DNA of 64,000 nucleotides from Notospermus geniculatus. Lineage: Eukaryota; Nemertea; Pilidiophora; Heteronemertea; Lineidae. The stretch is taken from the NCBI GenBank assembly GCA_002633025.1, contig NMRB01001594.1, positions 103,152 to 167,151 of the forward strand. The letters are read 5' to 3'. Positions 11,107 through 22,260 of the stretch are shown one piece after another (the stretch's first letter is position 1; each line of letters begins with the position of its first letter). A program made the position numbers and the translations under genes. A model generated the notes under the pieces. It saw only the letters and a list, made by a program, of their open reading frames with translations, made no database searches and was not told where the DNA came from.

Positions 11107-11839
11107 ACGGCTTGACAGGTACATGTACCTGAACAGTGCCTCTCCTTGGGTCTACATTACTTGTTTAACACAGTTGGACAGAAAGCAGAGGACAAGAACA
11201 TTTTTTACCACGGAATGACACATTCCCGGCAGTTCCTACTGTGTAATTAAAAGACAATGCACCAGTAGGCGGGATGCAACACTTTTGTATCTATTAAATG
11301 ACCAAATACTGGCTGTCTCCACACCAGCACTGAACATAACCCAGCCTCAGGTTTCTTTCTCCTAATATCCCTTACAAATGATATCCAAATGTGCAAATTC
11401 CTGCCCAGAAATGGCCAATAGAAGATGTCACAGCTGTTGATTAGAGGTGAGCTAACGTGAGACAATGCACCCCTATGTCAACGGGAAACGTTTGAGCAGC
11501 CATCTTCCCTCTGCCGCCAACACAACACACTTCGCACAATAGGAGAGTGAAATATTGAGAAGATATCTGATACCAGGAATTGATCAATACATTTATAGAA
11601 AATAGTATGAGTGAAGTGAAAACTGTTTAGTGTCACAAACCATATTGATGTTTCCACTTTGTTTGCAGGAGACAGATTTTAATTTTGTGATCAATAGTAA
11701 AGCTTTGTATTAAGGTTGTAAAGTCAATGGGACACCTTCTACACAAGTCAACCGTGAGAAATCGTGCACTGCCAATTAAGATGAAATATACACTGGCTGA
11801 TGAACACATTGATGTTGAACACCCCAAGATGAGGTCTAA

Positions 11840-13084
11840 AGGTGCTTACAGTCGACACTGCATCTTGAAGCAACTCGTGGCAACTAGCTTTCCGGCGATG
11901 GAAGCAACTCGGAGTGACTACCTGAGTGCCCTTGTGTCTCCGAGCAACTGCCAGATCTGCTACACAGAAAAAAATAACCGTCTCCAACCTGAGGCAAAGG
12001 GTGTCTCATCGATGTGTGAGACAGGTCCCGTCTTATTGACTGAGTAACCCCCTGTCTCGTTCAAAATAAAACGTCTCATCTTGAGCCAGAAGGCTGCTCA
12101 ATCATGATCTTGAGGCGGCCGCGTCTCAAGATGGGGACTTTGAGACGGGGACCGTCTCAAGATCGGGAGGTTGAGACGGTCTCCGCCTCAAAAACATGAT
12201 ATCGAGACAGCACCGTCTCACATTGTAAGAACAACGCATGCGCAGGTATACAGTGGATTTCCGATTTAGTCTGCACGAGCAGTAATGATTTACATGATTT
12301 ATGATATAATTCGTATTTGCTACTGTCTTCAGTGGTTTAGTGGGTGTCCAGTACTTTACTCTTTTAAGTAAGTAGCCTACAGGTGAACAAGAAACCTGTC
12401 CATGTGCCCAAAAAGGCTAGGCCTAGCTAATGTTCGTTGAACCATCTCATGTCATGATGTGATACTGTACCGGTAGCTTAATATGTATCTAACTATTTAA
12501 GTAGGCCCCCCTGTACCTAGTATAGGCGTATCTCTCTGTCAGATTATCAAAGTAGTTGATTAATCAATTTGCTGTTTATGCAATTTTAGCTTTGTACATC
12601 GATGAGGTGCAGAAAAATTCATCAAACTCGTATGTCTCACACAAAGATAGCTAGGTGTCTCCAGGACTTGTCTGAAAAATGTAGGCAGTTATAAGTGTCG
12701 AGGAAGTTGTCTCAAGAAGTCTCAGCCTGAGACATGCATGTGTCTCAGGTGCTGTCTTAATTGATATTAGAGACCTTTCTGCCTCAAAAATAAGAGACAT
12801 AAGGCGTCTCAAAAGGTGCCTCACCCTGAGACGTGCAGGTGTCTCAGGGTGCTGTCTCAATTGGAGACATTTTTGTCTCGAAAATACGAGACAAAGGTGT
12901 CTCAAAAGTCGTCTCAATTTGAGACATGCACGACCAACATTGTGGAGACGTTTCTGCCTCATCTTGAGACACCCGATCTGAGTCGCCTATGTGCCTCATT
13001 TAGAGGCACCTAACTGCCTACATTTGCGGACAAGCCTTGGAGACACCTTTCTTTCTCACTTGGAGACGGTTATTTTTTTCTGTG
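11840..13084. mobile_element. Left part of a 342-bp fold-back, interrupted by the GTCTC element
   Basis: The left arm AGGTGCTTACAGTCGACACT is present as in 15787-16128. The right arm is missing because the GTCTC-rich element enters at 11963 and a scaffold n follows at 13085. Confidence 0.6.
11963..13084. mobile_element. 1.12-kb TIR element with dense GTCTC/GAGAC subterminal repeats
   Basis: Perfect 25-bp inverted termini: CACAGAAAAAAATAACCGTC... at 11963-11987 and its reverse complement at 13060-13084. I count about 11 GTCTC or GAGAC words at 11988-12235 and about 21 at 12620-13059. The middle (12240-12620) is almost free of them. This is a non-autonomous DNA transposon layout: long TIR plus subterminal arrays in both orientations around a unique core. 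No transposase frame is present. It inserted into the fold-back of duplication B; copy 2 shows the uninterrupted sequence after GATCCGCTA (15930). The TSD cannot be read because n occupies 13085. Confidence 0.82.
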
Positions 13085-13085
13085 N
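13085..13085. other. Single n at element boundary
   Basis: The undetermined base directly abuts the right TIR of the GTCTC element. The sequence after it (CCGAGGTTCC) does not continue the copy 2 sequence, so it is a likely contig join. Confidence 0.7.
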
Positions 13086-13560
13086 CCGAGGTTCCTTTAT
13101 ATCTATTATTGACTAGGAACGAAAAACGTTTGCATGGTAGACATTTTTAACTGCTACACCACTGTCGTTCACAGATATTCGCCGGAGCATGAACATATCC
13201 GACATTTTCCCTTAGCCTAAATTCCCCAACTTTGAGTTCAACTGAACTAGACCCACCTGAATTTTATAAACCATAGAAAGAGTACACTGTATTTAGCCCC
13301 CAACAAGGTGGACACAATGCATTGGACAAACAACGTTGATATAGTGTACACATAATTAATTTAGACAAAGCGGTGTATTGTACCCCCTGCCGTTCTGGGA
13401 TGGATTGGGTGGGCTGTGAGCAGAGGGAGGCGAGCGCAGGATCAGCCAGCCATATCAGAGAGTCAACAACCAAATAGGATTGTTTATTTAGTGGTTTATT
13501 TTGTTTATTCACGCTGAGGTGTTGCCGGCCAGCAAGAGAAGAGGGCCCGTTTTCGGCATG
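13086..13560. other. Spacer between duplication B copies
   Basis: Unique sequence within the window; no gene or repeat recognised. Confidence 0.45.
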
Positions 13561-15930
13561 ATGATGTTTTCAACCTTCAGCACAGCTTAAAAAGGAATTT
13601 TTAATTTTTTTTTAAAAAGCAGGCCAAAAATTTGGTGTAGGCGGGGACGATAAACAATTAATTAATTTTATGGGGCCTTATTCGTAGAGCATTTGTTACA
13701 ACTGGAAGTACGGTATCATAATTACTTCCTTGATGAAGAGGCTCTAATGTGGGAATCGTTTCCTTCCAATGAATTCCTTGTGATCAAAATGAGATCACTG
13801 TCACAAGGAAATATGAACATCATACCGGGAAATACACTCTCAAGGTAAATCCCTTCACCCACGTGTTACAATGAAATGTGCCTTTTCTGATCTGGCCTAC
13901 GTGGCAATTTCACCGACCTCTGTGAATCTACATTGTGGCAAATGGTGAAGAGCCTACCAGGTACATCACATCTAAGGACATAAGGGGTCAGCAAGTGCTA
14001 CCTAAGTCATCACACACAACCTCATTTCTAGGCAACACGGGGAAGCCAACACAGGCAGTCAATATTTGAAATTCTGGATGGCACTTCTCAACACAGGCAA
14101 CATAGAGTCCCTGAAAGTGACAGAAGAGCCAGTGGTGCCACCTAGTAATATCTTTAGGAACCAAGATAACGTGCTTCACATAAGTACCACATACCCTTTA
14201 AGCCCTTTTAAAGACTGCTCCAGTGGTGAAGATTGGACATGTCCAATTCACATTTTTAACAAATAGGCAAATTGAAATGGGAACAGCGAGAGCACAAACT
14301 TCCTGAAAACTGAGCAAATTTTAATTTGAAGTGATGGGTCTCCAGCATTTTGCCATCTGTGCATTCCCAGTGTACTCAAAACCTCTCTGAATACATTCTT
14401 TTTGTACTTATTCAATGTGAAGAACACTCAGAATCCTTCTAATGAGTGTTTTCGGTTTTGGGGGATTTTCAAAGTTTAATCATCGTGTGTACCTAAATAA
14501 GCCATTCAAAATCTGGAGGACTTCAAATACCTGGATTTTGACCAAATGTTTCTTGTCAGTATTGTCAAGTAGCCTGCTGACCTTTAAATTTTTGAAAGAT
14601 GTGCATGGTTTAACTTCAGTATTCATATGAAAGTTTAACCATGCACAGAGAAAAATGATGAGTTATCATTTAAAAACCTTCTTCCTGTATAACACTAGAG
14701 TCATGTTTACCTGACATCCATTACCCGATACGCGATACGACGTAACGAATGCGAAATCGCAGTCTGATCGTTCCAAGCCATTTTCCAATGCTCATTTATC
14801 GGCAAGCCTTATCCGTTATCCGTTACGCAATATGACGTTATCTGTTAAATCATTCGCTCCATGTAGCGATCGAGATGAAAAACGGATGCGATAATATAGA
14901 GGTCACGTGGTACAGCACACAGGGCTTTCTTTTGTTTTCTGCTAGAATGTCGCAACCTATATCGCAGGCAGGTAAATGGAACACAGATTTTTTTATCGCA
15001 TTTCGGACAACGCATATCGCTGTCGCGTCTCCCATATCGGATGTCAGGTAAACATGGCTTGACAGGTACATGTACCTGAACAGTGCCTCTCCTTGGGTCT
15101 ACATTACTTGTTTAACACAGTTGGACAGAAAGCAGAGGACAAGAACATTTTTTACCACGGAATGACACATTCCCGGCAGTTCCTACTGTGTAATTAAAAG
15201 ACAATGCACCAGTAGGCGGGATGCAACACTTTTGTATCTATTAAATGACCAAATACTGGCTGTCTCCACACCAGCACTGAACATAACCCAGCCTCAGGTT
15301 TCTTTCTCCGAATATCCCTTACAAATGATATCCAAATGTGCAAATTCCTGCCCAGAAATGGCCAATAGAAGATGTCACAGCTGTTGATTAGAGGTGAGCT
15401 AACGTGAGACAATGCACCCCTATGTCAACGGAAAACGTTTGAGCAGCCATCTTCCCTCTGCCGCCAACACAACACACTTCGCACAATAGGAGAGTGAAAT
15501 ATTGAGAAGATATCTGATACCAGGAATTGATCAATACATTTATAGAAAATAGTATGAGTGAAGTGAAAACTGTTTAGTGTCACAAACCATATTGATGTTT
15601 CCACTTTGTTTGCAGGAGACAGATTTTAATTTTGTGATCAATAGTAAAGCTTTGTATTAAGGTTGTAAAGTCAATGGGACACCTTCTACACAAGTCAACC
15701 GTGAGAAATCGTGCACTGCCAATTACGATGAAATATACACTGGCTGATGAGCACATTGATGTTGAACACCCCAAGATGAGGTCTAAAGGTGCTTACAGTC
15801 GACACTGCATCTTGAAGCAACTCGTGGCAACTAGCTTTCCGGCGATGGAAGCAACTCGGAGTGACTGATCAGTTGCTGATTTTGTCAACCTGAGCGCGCT
15901 TGCGTCTCTGAGCAACTGCCCGATCCGCTA
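13561..15930. repeat. Duplication B, second copy
   Basis: Direct repeat of 9609-11962, continuing through the site where copy 1 is interrupted. It carries the sister TIR element (14705-15053) and the intact fold-back 15787-16128. Confidence 0.9.
14705..15053. mobile_element. About 350-bp TIR element, GTTTACCTGACATCC ends (copy B2)
   Basis: Same element as 10752-11106; ends GTTTACCTGACATCC and GGATGTCAGGTAAAC. Here the flanks (CAT before, ATGG after) extend the inverted repeat by about 3 bp. Confidence 0.72.
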
Positions 15931-16128
15931 GTTGCCCATGTTCTACTTTTCAGCGACTTGTCTCCAGTTCCACTCAGATCCATCGACCTGCGCCTGCTGT
16001 TCGAGGTAACTGCCAGTTGCTCCGAGTTCCTCTCAATCGCTGAAATGTCGACCTGTGCATGGTGGTTTTTTGATATGCGACGGATCCGTGGAGTTGCTTC
16101 AAGACGCAATGTCAACCTGTAAGCACCT
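15787..16128. mobile_element. 342-bp fold-back element, intact copy
   Basis: AGGTGCTTACAG, TCGACA and TCTTGAAGCAACTC on the left mirror GAGTTGCTTCAAGA and CTGTAAGCACCT on the right. Further internal GTTGCTCCGAGT / GCAACTCGGAGT words also pair. No coding capacity; TSD unresolved. Confidence 0.75.
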
Positions 16129-16652
16129 GTAGGAGAGTATGCAGGTGTAAAGGCTGTTGGTTTTATCTCTGTACCAGCATTTCCGAGGCAGAAAGGACAT
16201 CAGCAAGTAGGCCACCATAAAGACACAACGATTGATTTATGAATTGGTCACAGATCTCAAGGACCCCTACCTTAAATTAGTTCACTAGAATAATAGGGGC
16301 CTGTGGCCTTAGGGCCCAGAACACACAATCCAAAGAAGAACCCCTATCATCGCATCAGAGGAGACAGCATGACTGGGTATAGGGGCATGACATGGCTGAG
16401 GGCTTTGCTGCAGGTCATGGAAATCTCTTGAGGCAAACTCTCACTGAAATTGACATTCGAAAAATTATCAGAATGTCATATTGTCCTTTTAGATATTGAA
16501 GTAATTTATCACTGCTGTGGGACTTTGGTTGATGAAAAAATAATGGCAACATTCAGTCTTGAGTAGACGAAATCAGTAAGTAAATGAATGAATATAGATC
16601 AGTGTCGATCGCCAAATAGTCAGAAGAGGCCAAAAATGACTGCCAACACAAC

Positions 16653-16826
16653 CAGGCGCAGATCCAAGGGGGCGCACCCGGCGCACGCAGCCCATTTTGG
16701 CCAACAAATCTGTAAAATCGACCGCGAAATCCTGAAATTTGGAGCAAATGATTGAAATTCACCACAGATTTCAATGTTTCTAGCACAGTGCGCCCCCTCT
16801 TTTCCAAAATCGTGGATCCACGCCTG
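16653..16826. mobile_element. CAGGCGCAGATCC TIR element, full copy
   Basis: It runs from CAGGCGCAGATCCAAGG to TGGATCCACGCCTG. An inner GGGGGCGCACC/CAGTGCGCCCCC pairing extends the inverted repeat. Flanks ACAAC and ACGAT match a 5-bp TSD only partly. Confidence 0.8.
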
Positions 16827-16886
16827 ACGATAGCCTACCGTCTGGCCACCTTCTTTCCTACAATGGGTACCCTAGCCCACTGCCTC

Positions 16887-17022
16887 AATAGGTGTCACTA
16901 GTGGTTAAAACTATTGAAATGAAATTGACATCCCGGTCCTGATCAATTTCCCACACAAAAGGCGTGCATTGTGTAGGACCGGATTTCGGTGTGCTGCCCT
17001 CTATCGTAGCTGGGATCCCCAT
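16887..17022 (-). repeat. Dispersed repeat, inverted relative to 63699-64000
   Basis: The segment from AATAGGTGTCACTAGTGG to CTGGGATCCCCA is the reverse complement of the window's right end. The other copy carries a 169-bp inserted element and this copy shows the empty site. Repeat class unknown; its boundaries fall outside what can be compared. Confidence 0.8.
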
Positions 17023-17514
17023 TGATATGTACCATTTTGTAGCAAAATAAGTGTACTCGGCCTATGTACTAGTTTGGTCATCTACTTCCAATCTTCTTGC
17101 CAACACAACAAACATGACGTGCATTTCAAAGTATTTCCTGGGTTACCATTTCTACAGGAACGTCAGTAGTCATGTGCAAGAGAAATGTGTCCTCATTCTC
17201 AATAGTGAAAGATAATTACAAGAGTTGATCGGTGTAATTAATAATCCATTAGACATGATGAGGGCGATTTGATGACACTAAGAATATACATTATACTTGT
17301 AACAACTTGGGCCTTATTATCTCCTGACTTATTCTGTTGGCGTACATGATATATCTGTTGTCATTATCTCAGCAAAAACAGCCAAATATGACGTTGTTGA
17401 TCCTAAACTAGCTCATCTGAGGTTAAGGATAGGTAAATTGGTGTGCAAAGGACAACACTTTCTCCTGTCGTATAATACCCCTCATTCCCGCCATAGAGGA
17501 ACAAATTCTATCGG

Positions 17515-18070
17515 TTTCATTTTGTAGTCTAGAGGTCAGGAGAAACTCCAAGCTAAGCCTCTGGGAAAAGGCAGACAAAGTAAGACTTCCAAGCTAAGGA
17601 CTCAAAGGGCCGTGTATGCACAGGTCAGACTTCAGCCTAAATATTTTTTCTCTTTGCTTGAAGCATTGATAAAAGTCAGGCTTTAATGAAAGTGTGGCTG
17701 AAGTCAAACCCGTGCATACGGCCCTAAAGGCTTTTTAGAAATGCAAGCAAAAGTAAGACTTCCGATCCAAGCTAGCCACGCCAAATACATGTTTGTTGAC
17801 AAAATGTAAAACCACCCAAACTGAGCCCTCTGGGGACATGCAGACAAAAGTAAAACATTACAAGCTGATAGAGCCTACAGGAATATAGATTAGAAGTAGA
17901 ACTCCCAAGCTATGCCACCAAAGGATATGCAGACGAAAGTGAAACAAAGCTACTACAGCCTATAAGAATATGTAGACAAAGTAAAAGTTAGCTACTGGGG
18001 CCTCCAGGAATTTGTAGACAAAAAGCAAATCTTTGAAGCAAAAGCGCCTAGGAATGGCCTGGAAAAAGTA
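17515..18070. repeat. Degenerate tandem repeat, about 55-60 bp period
   Basis: Recurring phrases (GCAGACAAAGTAA, AAGTAAAACTTCCAAGCTA, GCCTACAGGAATAT, TGTAGACAAA) appear every 50-65 bp with heavy decay. A MITE interrupts the array at 17607-17724. Confidence 0.6.
17607..17724. mobile_element. 118-bp fold-back, GGGCCGTGTATGCAC ends
   Basis: Left GGGCCGTGTATGCACAGGT and GACTTCAGCC; right GGCTGAAGTC and GTGCATACGGCCC. It lies within the degenerate tandem repeat. TSD not clear. Confidence 0.72.
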
Positions 18071-18093
18071 AAACTTCATGCGAGCAAGACAGA

Positions 18094-18616
18094 GGCCCAT
18101 ATTCCAGAAGCCTCCTTAACTCTAAAGCCTGGCGCAGATCGACCTTGCGACTGGATGCAACTACCTGCAATGCCATTGCCGGCAATGGTTGCGACTGGCT
18201 GAAACTAGACATACAGTGATTGCGAGCAATCACTAATTATACCCCCGCTGTGGCGCCATAACGGTCCTCGTGGCTCAGGTGAAAACTTGTTATTGAGGGC
18301 AGGTGATAATGAAATGGGCAGGAGAATTTTTGGGAAAATGTCATTTAAGGGCGAATGAGCACAGGGAGTGGTTTTTAGTAACACAAAGGTTCCTTGCAAA
18401 AATATAGGGCTCCAATTTCACGAATGGGTAAAATAAAATTCTGTTGGCTCCTTTTATACAGCCACTGCCAGGCTACTATTTTTCCTGTTTTTGACCAAGA
18501 GTATCTGTCATNTCGATCTGCGCCAGGCTTAAGGTCCACTTCAAGCTTATATTCTGCCCTGAAAACAATAGCTGAAGACAAACCTTAGAGTTAAGGAAGC
18601 TTCTAGAATACGGCCC
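18094..18616. mobile_element. GGCCGTATTC palindromic element split by a nested insertion
   Basis: Left arm GGCCCATATTCCAGAAGCC, right arm GGAAGCTTCTAGAATACGGCC. The arms are separated by a 404-bp element (18126-18529). Removing that element and one TAA restores an arm that pairs exactly with the other side (CCTTAACTCTAAGGT against ACCTTAGAGTTAAGG). Confidence 0.85.
18126..18529. mobile_element. 404-bp TIR element with TAA TSD, nested
   Basis: Perfect 17-bp TIR AGCCTGGCGCAGATCGA, with TAA at 18123-18125 and 18530-18532. The interior is non-coding with TTGCGACTGG and GCAATGCCATTGCCGGCAATG inverted words. A TAA TSD suggests PIF/Harbinger-like transposition. A single n lies at 18512, next to the right TIR. 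Confidence 0.83.
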
Positions 18617-19131
18617 TGACACTTTCAGGTTTGGCTGCAACAACTTCATGATATCTGGTCAATTGTTATCAGCTGAGAAAAACCACTGTTAATGCAACAG
18701 ACATCTGATCCAGCGGATGGCAATATTTATTGTCCTTAGAGTCCAATCAATATCTGTTAACTATATTTTCAATCCATTAGATTTCGACCATTTCTAATTC
18801 ATTTCATATGCACCCGATTAATTCAATGATTCCATCCTCAAGGGGGCGCTTAATCCAATCTTTATGTCAGGGATATTACAACCATTTCTGGGGACCATTC
18901 ATCTCAATTGGTCATAGTGACCTTGAGAGTGAATTTTGTCAGAGATGCCCATTGACTAAGTCATGTGGGGACTCAATGGATACTTCTTAATGGCACTTAT
19001 TACAGTTTGGGAATAGGCCAAAATCATTAGGATAGTAACTAAATGGGGCCAGAAGCAAGGCATGTTTGCTAGAAAAAGCAGATAAGCTAGAATCAAAAGA
19101 GCAATAATTTCATGTCAATTCTTTATGCTTA
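18617..19131. other. No gene or element recognised
   Basis: AT-rich; no frame or repeat worth naming. Confidence 0.4.
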
Positions 19132-19690
19132 GTTCCCACTGCCGTGCGGTCCATTACGAACGTCACGATTGGCCATTCGTTGCTGATCGTGGAATATCTG
19201 TTTACTTCTCTGAAGTTTCACATTTGGATACGAGTCGATACATTCGGTACGATTTGGTGCGCTTGGATGCGATACGGTCACGACTGGTTAATTTCAGGTG
19301 GCACGAATCGCGCCACGATTGAAATCATGGTCTTAATTGTGGAGTAATCATGGTGATCCTATCAGATCTTACCACATATTGAGGTCAGTTGTGAGGGCAA
19401 TCGTGTTGATCACAGAAAATTTTTGAACCGTCCAAAACTTTTATACCATGAACACGATTGCCATGACTGACCTCAAGATCTGGTAAGATCTGATAGGATC
19501 ACTACAATTACTCCACGTAAGACCACGATTTCAATCGGGAACCTAGCAAAATTTTTCAACCGTCCAGAACTTTTCTACGATCAATACGATTGCCACGACT
19601 GACCTCAGGATCTGATAGGACCACCACCATTACTCCACCATTAAGACCACTATTTCACTCATGGCGCCAGTGATTCGTGACAGTGGGAAC
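19132..19690. mobile_element. About 559-bp fold-back, GTTCCCACTG ends, with a three-fold internal module
   Basis: TIR GTTCCCACTG / CAGTGGGAAC. Inside, the module GATCCTATCAGATCT...GAGGTCAGT...GCAATCGTGTTGATC is followed by its reverse complement (19352-19500). A third, degenerate copy follows at 19540-19625. Many CACGATT words occur in both orientations. No transposase frame is present. Confidence 0.75.
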
Positions 19691-20114
19691 ATAGCATTAA
19701 TAGGAAAATGTGCAGGAGCATTGGGTCCAACCAGCATGGTCACTGCCAAACATGACACCACATGCGGCCCGCCACTTCCCTTCATTTGACCAGACATCAG
19801 GGCCAACAGGTGCGTGAACACTTTATGGAATCATAATCATTTCCTTTACCATGTCGCAGCACTGCGTCACCTGCCCGTGACTACGAAAAATATTATTGAA
19901 ATTATTCATGGAAACATGCATATGTAGATTAGAAATGTTGTAAGTGAGTCCCGCGGAATCCGTATAGTCGCCTCTCCAACTCGTCTGCAATCACATCAAA
20001 GTAGCTGTCAGCACCAGATGATTAGACAGTTCACAACACAGACACTCCTTTTCTTTAAAAATACATGTACAAAAGTACATGATTCAGTGTTATATTTGTT
20101 GTTGACTCGGGGCT
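19691..20114. other. No gene or element recognised
   Basis: No supported feature. Confidence 0.4.
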
Positions 20115-20118
20115 TTAA

Positions 20119-20389
20119 AGCCCCACAGTATTGAATTTTACGATATTTTCAAAAAGTTAGGAGAGTGCACATAGAGGTCCCATAGCCTTGTGAAGGTCCC
20201 CAAAATGCTTGCCTGATACGCACTTCAGAGAATCAAGGCCTAGTTTTCAGCACGCATTGGAAAAAACTGCAGGGAGAGCTCTAATGTATTCTGACAGAGC
20301 GTAGTACATTTTACACTACGCTGACGTCGTGACGTCGTGCGAGAATCGCGGCGATGATTTGCGTTTTTCACATTCAATACAGTGGGGCT
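20119..20389. mobile_element. 271-bp TIR element flanked by TTAA
   Basis: The ends AGCCCCACAGTATTGAA and TTCAATACAGTGGGGCT are a 17-bp TIR with one mismatch. TTAA lies at 20115-20118 and 20390-20393. A TTAA TSD is the signature of piggyBac and Kolobok-like transposons. The site sits in TTTAAA, so TTAA could partly belong to the TIR. Non-coding; contains a GACGTCGTGACGTCGTGCG stretch. Confidence 0.75.
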
Positions 20390-20457
20390 TTAAAATTAAA
20401 ATACCGCCTTTGAAATCATGAAAGGAATTCAACTTCACCTCTATGTTTGTCAGCTAA

Positions 20458-20667
20458 AGGGGTTTACACGATTCAACATTTGTTGAAAGTTGAAAGGTGT
20501 TGAAGATTGTTGAAGCATCTAAACCCCTTTCAACAGGGTTTTCAACAGCTTTCAGCTGTTGAAAGACCCTGTGGAAGGTGTTGAAAGGGGGTTTAGATGC
20601 TTCAACACCTTTCAACAACGTTCAACACCTTTCAACTTTCAACAAGTTGAATCGTGTAAACCTTCCT
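20458..20667. mobile_element. 210-bp fold-back made of GTTGAA-type repeats, TAA flanks
   Basis: Outer ends GGTTTACACGATTCAAC and GTTGAATCGTGTAAACC, with almost the whole element pairing. The arms consist of repeated GTTGAAAGGTGTTGAA words, so it is both tandem and inverted. TAA lies at 20455-20457 and 20668-20670, suggesting a TWA-type insertion. Confidence 0.82.
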
Positions 20668-20673
20668 TAAAGG

Positions 20674-21766
20674 TTAGAAGTGCCCATAAGATATTGAGCA
20701 CTGAGTAACAGGTTATGGTCAGATGCATGGAAAAGAACTAGCTGTCTCCAACACTTAAGGATTCAAAGCTGAAAGAGGAATAAAACTATTTTGCTTGAAA
20801 AAAGATGCTACTTCAGGATGAATGGAACTTCATGCTCAATATTACGACAAAAACACCAGACCCAACTCAGCTGTGACCACAAATTTCAAAATTTGATTGA
20901 TGAAACTCCATTCCCAAGTCCACAAAACACTTCAATGAAGAGATGATGTCGGCATTAACTTTCTTCTGTTCATTGCGTATAGATTTTGAATAGTCTGTGT
21001 GCAGGAAATTTGTCACTGCATACAATAACATTCACATTGAGGGCATTTTGCAACTAAAATGAAGTTCGAAAAAACCACAAAATTAAGTTCTGGCCTAGTC
21101 CTTTTGTTTAGCATGAAAAGCTGTGCAATTTGGATGTATTTTTTTCAATTCTTGTTGGCATAAAAAAACTGTCTCGTTGAAAAGACCATGCAGCTGTGCC
21201 AAAATGCAAGTAGCAAGCTGTGACAAAATCTAGTCCGCTGACTTCACAGACTTATCAGACAAAACAATAAACCTGCCTAAACATTACAATTCAACCACAA
21301 ATTACTCTAATGTAACAATTAGTAGGCTAAAAATACTGAATGAAGCATCCATTTCAGTCATTGTGATGTTGATCAAACAAATCAATGGTACTGGGACAAT
21401 TGGAAAGCAGCGAGCCATCTTTTGACCAACTGAACAATGAGCCAGTTGTGTCACCCAACAACGCTTACATAATATGGATGTTGGCATCTCATCTGATAAG
21501 AGACTTCGCAATGAAAGCAGTGATATTCTAAGTTTTTTTACCTTGACATCCATATGGCCCTGTAAAAACTACTTTAGTCACATCTGGAGTTGACCTAGGT
21601 TCAGAACATGGTCTACCAGAGATTGAATGGAAGCTAATACAACAGATGGAAAAAAGTAATAGACTGTGTGCACACACTGGCCTGGGAGTCCAACCGGAAT
21701 GGACACAACCATATACATGTATAGAATTGTGTACGAAGAGTAGGGTACATTCTCATAATAATCATC
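20674..21766. other. No gene or element recognised
   Basis: About 1.1 kb with only short frames. Confidence 0.4.
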
Positions 21767-21769
21767 TAA

Positions 21770-22027
21770 GGGGCCGTCTCAAAATTGTTTTGATGCCAAA
21801 AATGACGAAGTGACTTCATCTGGGGGGAGGGGGTTCTTGATTTCGGGGAGCCCACTTCATCTTTTTGAAAAAATTGGCATCACTCCATCTTTTTTTACAG
21901 GAGAATGACTTTTTTATATGCAGTAAATGTTTTTCTTTATCATCTTTCCATGCCTACTGTCTCTACATGGATGAAGCCAATGTCAAGTGCCCACTTCATC
22001 TTTTCAAGGGGGNTTTGAGATGGCCCC
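21770..22027. mobile_element. 258-bp TIR element, GGGGCCGTCTCAAA ends, TAA TSD
   Basis: TIR GGGGCCGTCTCAAA / TTTGAGATGGCCCC, with TAA at 21767-21769 and 22028-22030. Subterminal CACTTCATC/GATGAAG words recur inside. A single n lies at 22013. TAA duplication suggests Harbinger-like insertion. Confidence 0.78.
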
Positions 22028-22074
22028 TAAGTAATTGCATGCCACAAGAAATACATCACCATCCTTTAGAATAT

Positions 22075-22260
22075 GTGACCCGTCACAGCAAAACTACATG
22101 TTGCTCAGAAAGTGAGCCTCAATGAACTGAGATGTCACCAGGAGAGAATGGAAGAAATAGATCATTTCAGATTTCAGATTTCAGACAGACAATATTGAAA
22201 CTGACAAACATTTGGTCTCAACCTGCCAAGCTCAAAGCGACATGCGCCTACGTTTACATA
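22075..22260. mobile_element. GTGACCC MITE, right-truncated copy
   Basis: It starts GTGACCCGTCACAGCAAAAC and follows the same order of words as 34142-34343 (GAGATGTCACCAGG, GAAGAAATAGATCA, TTGAAACTGACAAACA, CAAAGCGACAT). It fades before the right terminal repeat. Confidence 0.65.

Larger units (their letters stand above)
9609..11962. repeat. Duplication B, first copy
   Basis: It matches 13561-15930 in direct orientation, starting ATGATGTTTTCAACCTTCAG. Homology stops at the terminus of the GTCTC-rich element at 11963. Differences are scattered substitutions and small indels, including loss of part of a palindrome in copy 2. Confidence 0.9.

Noticed and set aside
11727-12047. 106-codon frame starting MGHLLHKST
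   Set aside because: It runs from duplicated repeat into the GTCTC-rich transposon terminus; the sister copy stops earlier.
12651-12962. Arg/Leu-rich minus-strand frame
   Set aside because: Produced by the GTCTC/GAGAC word array, not by coding selection.
22013-22013. Single n as another contig join
   Set aside because: The element around it (21770-22027) has intact matching ends and TAA flanks, so a one-base ambiguity fits better than a misjoin; the same applies to 18512.
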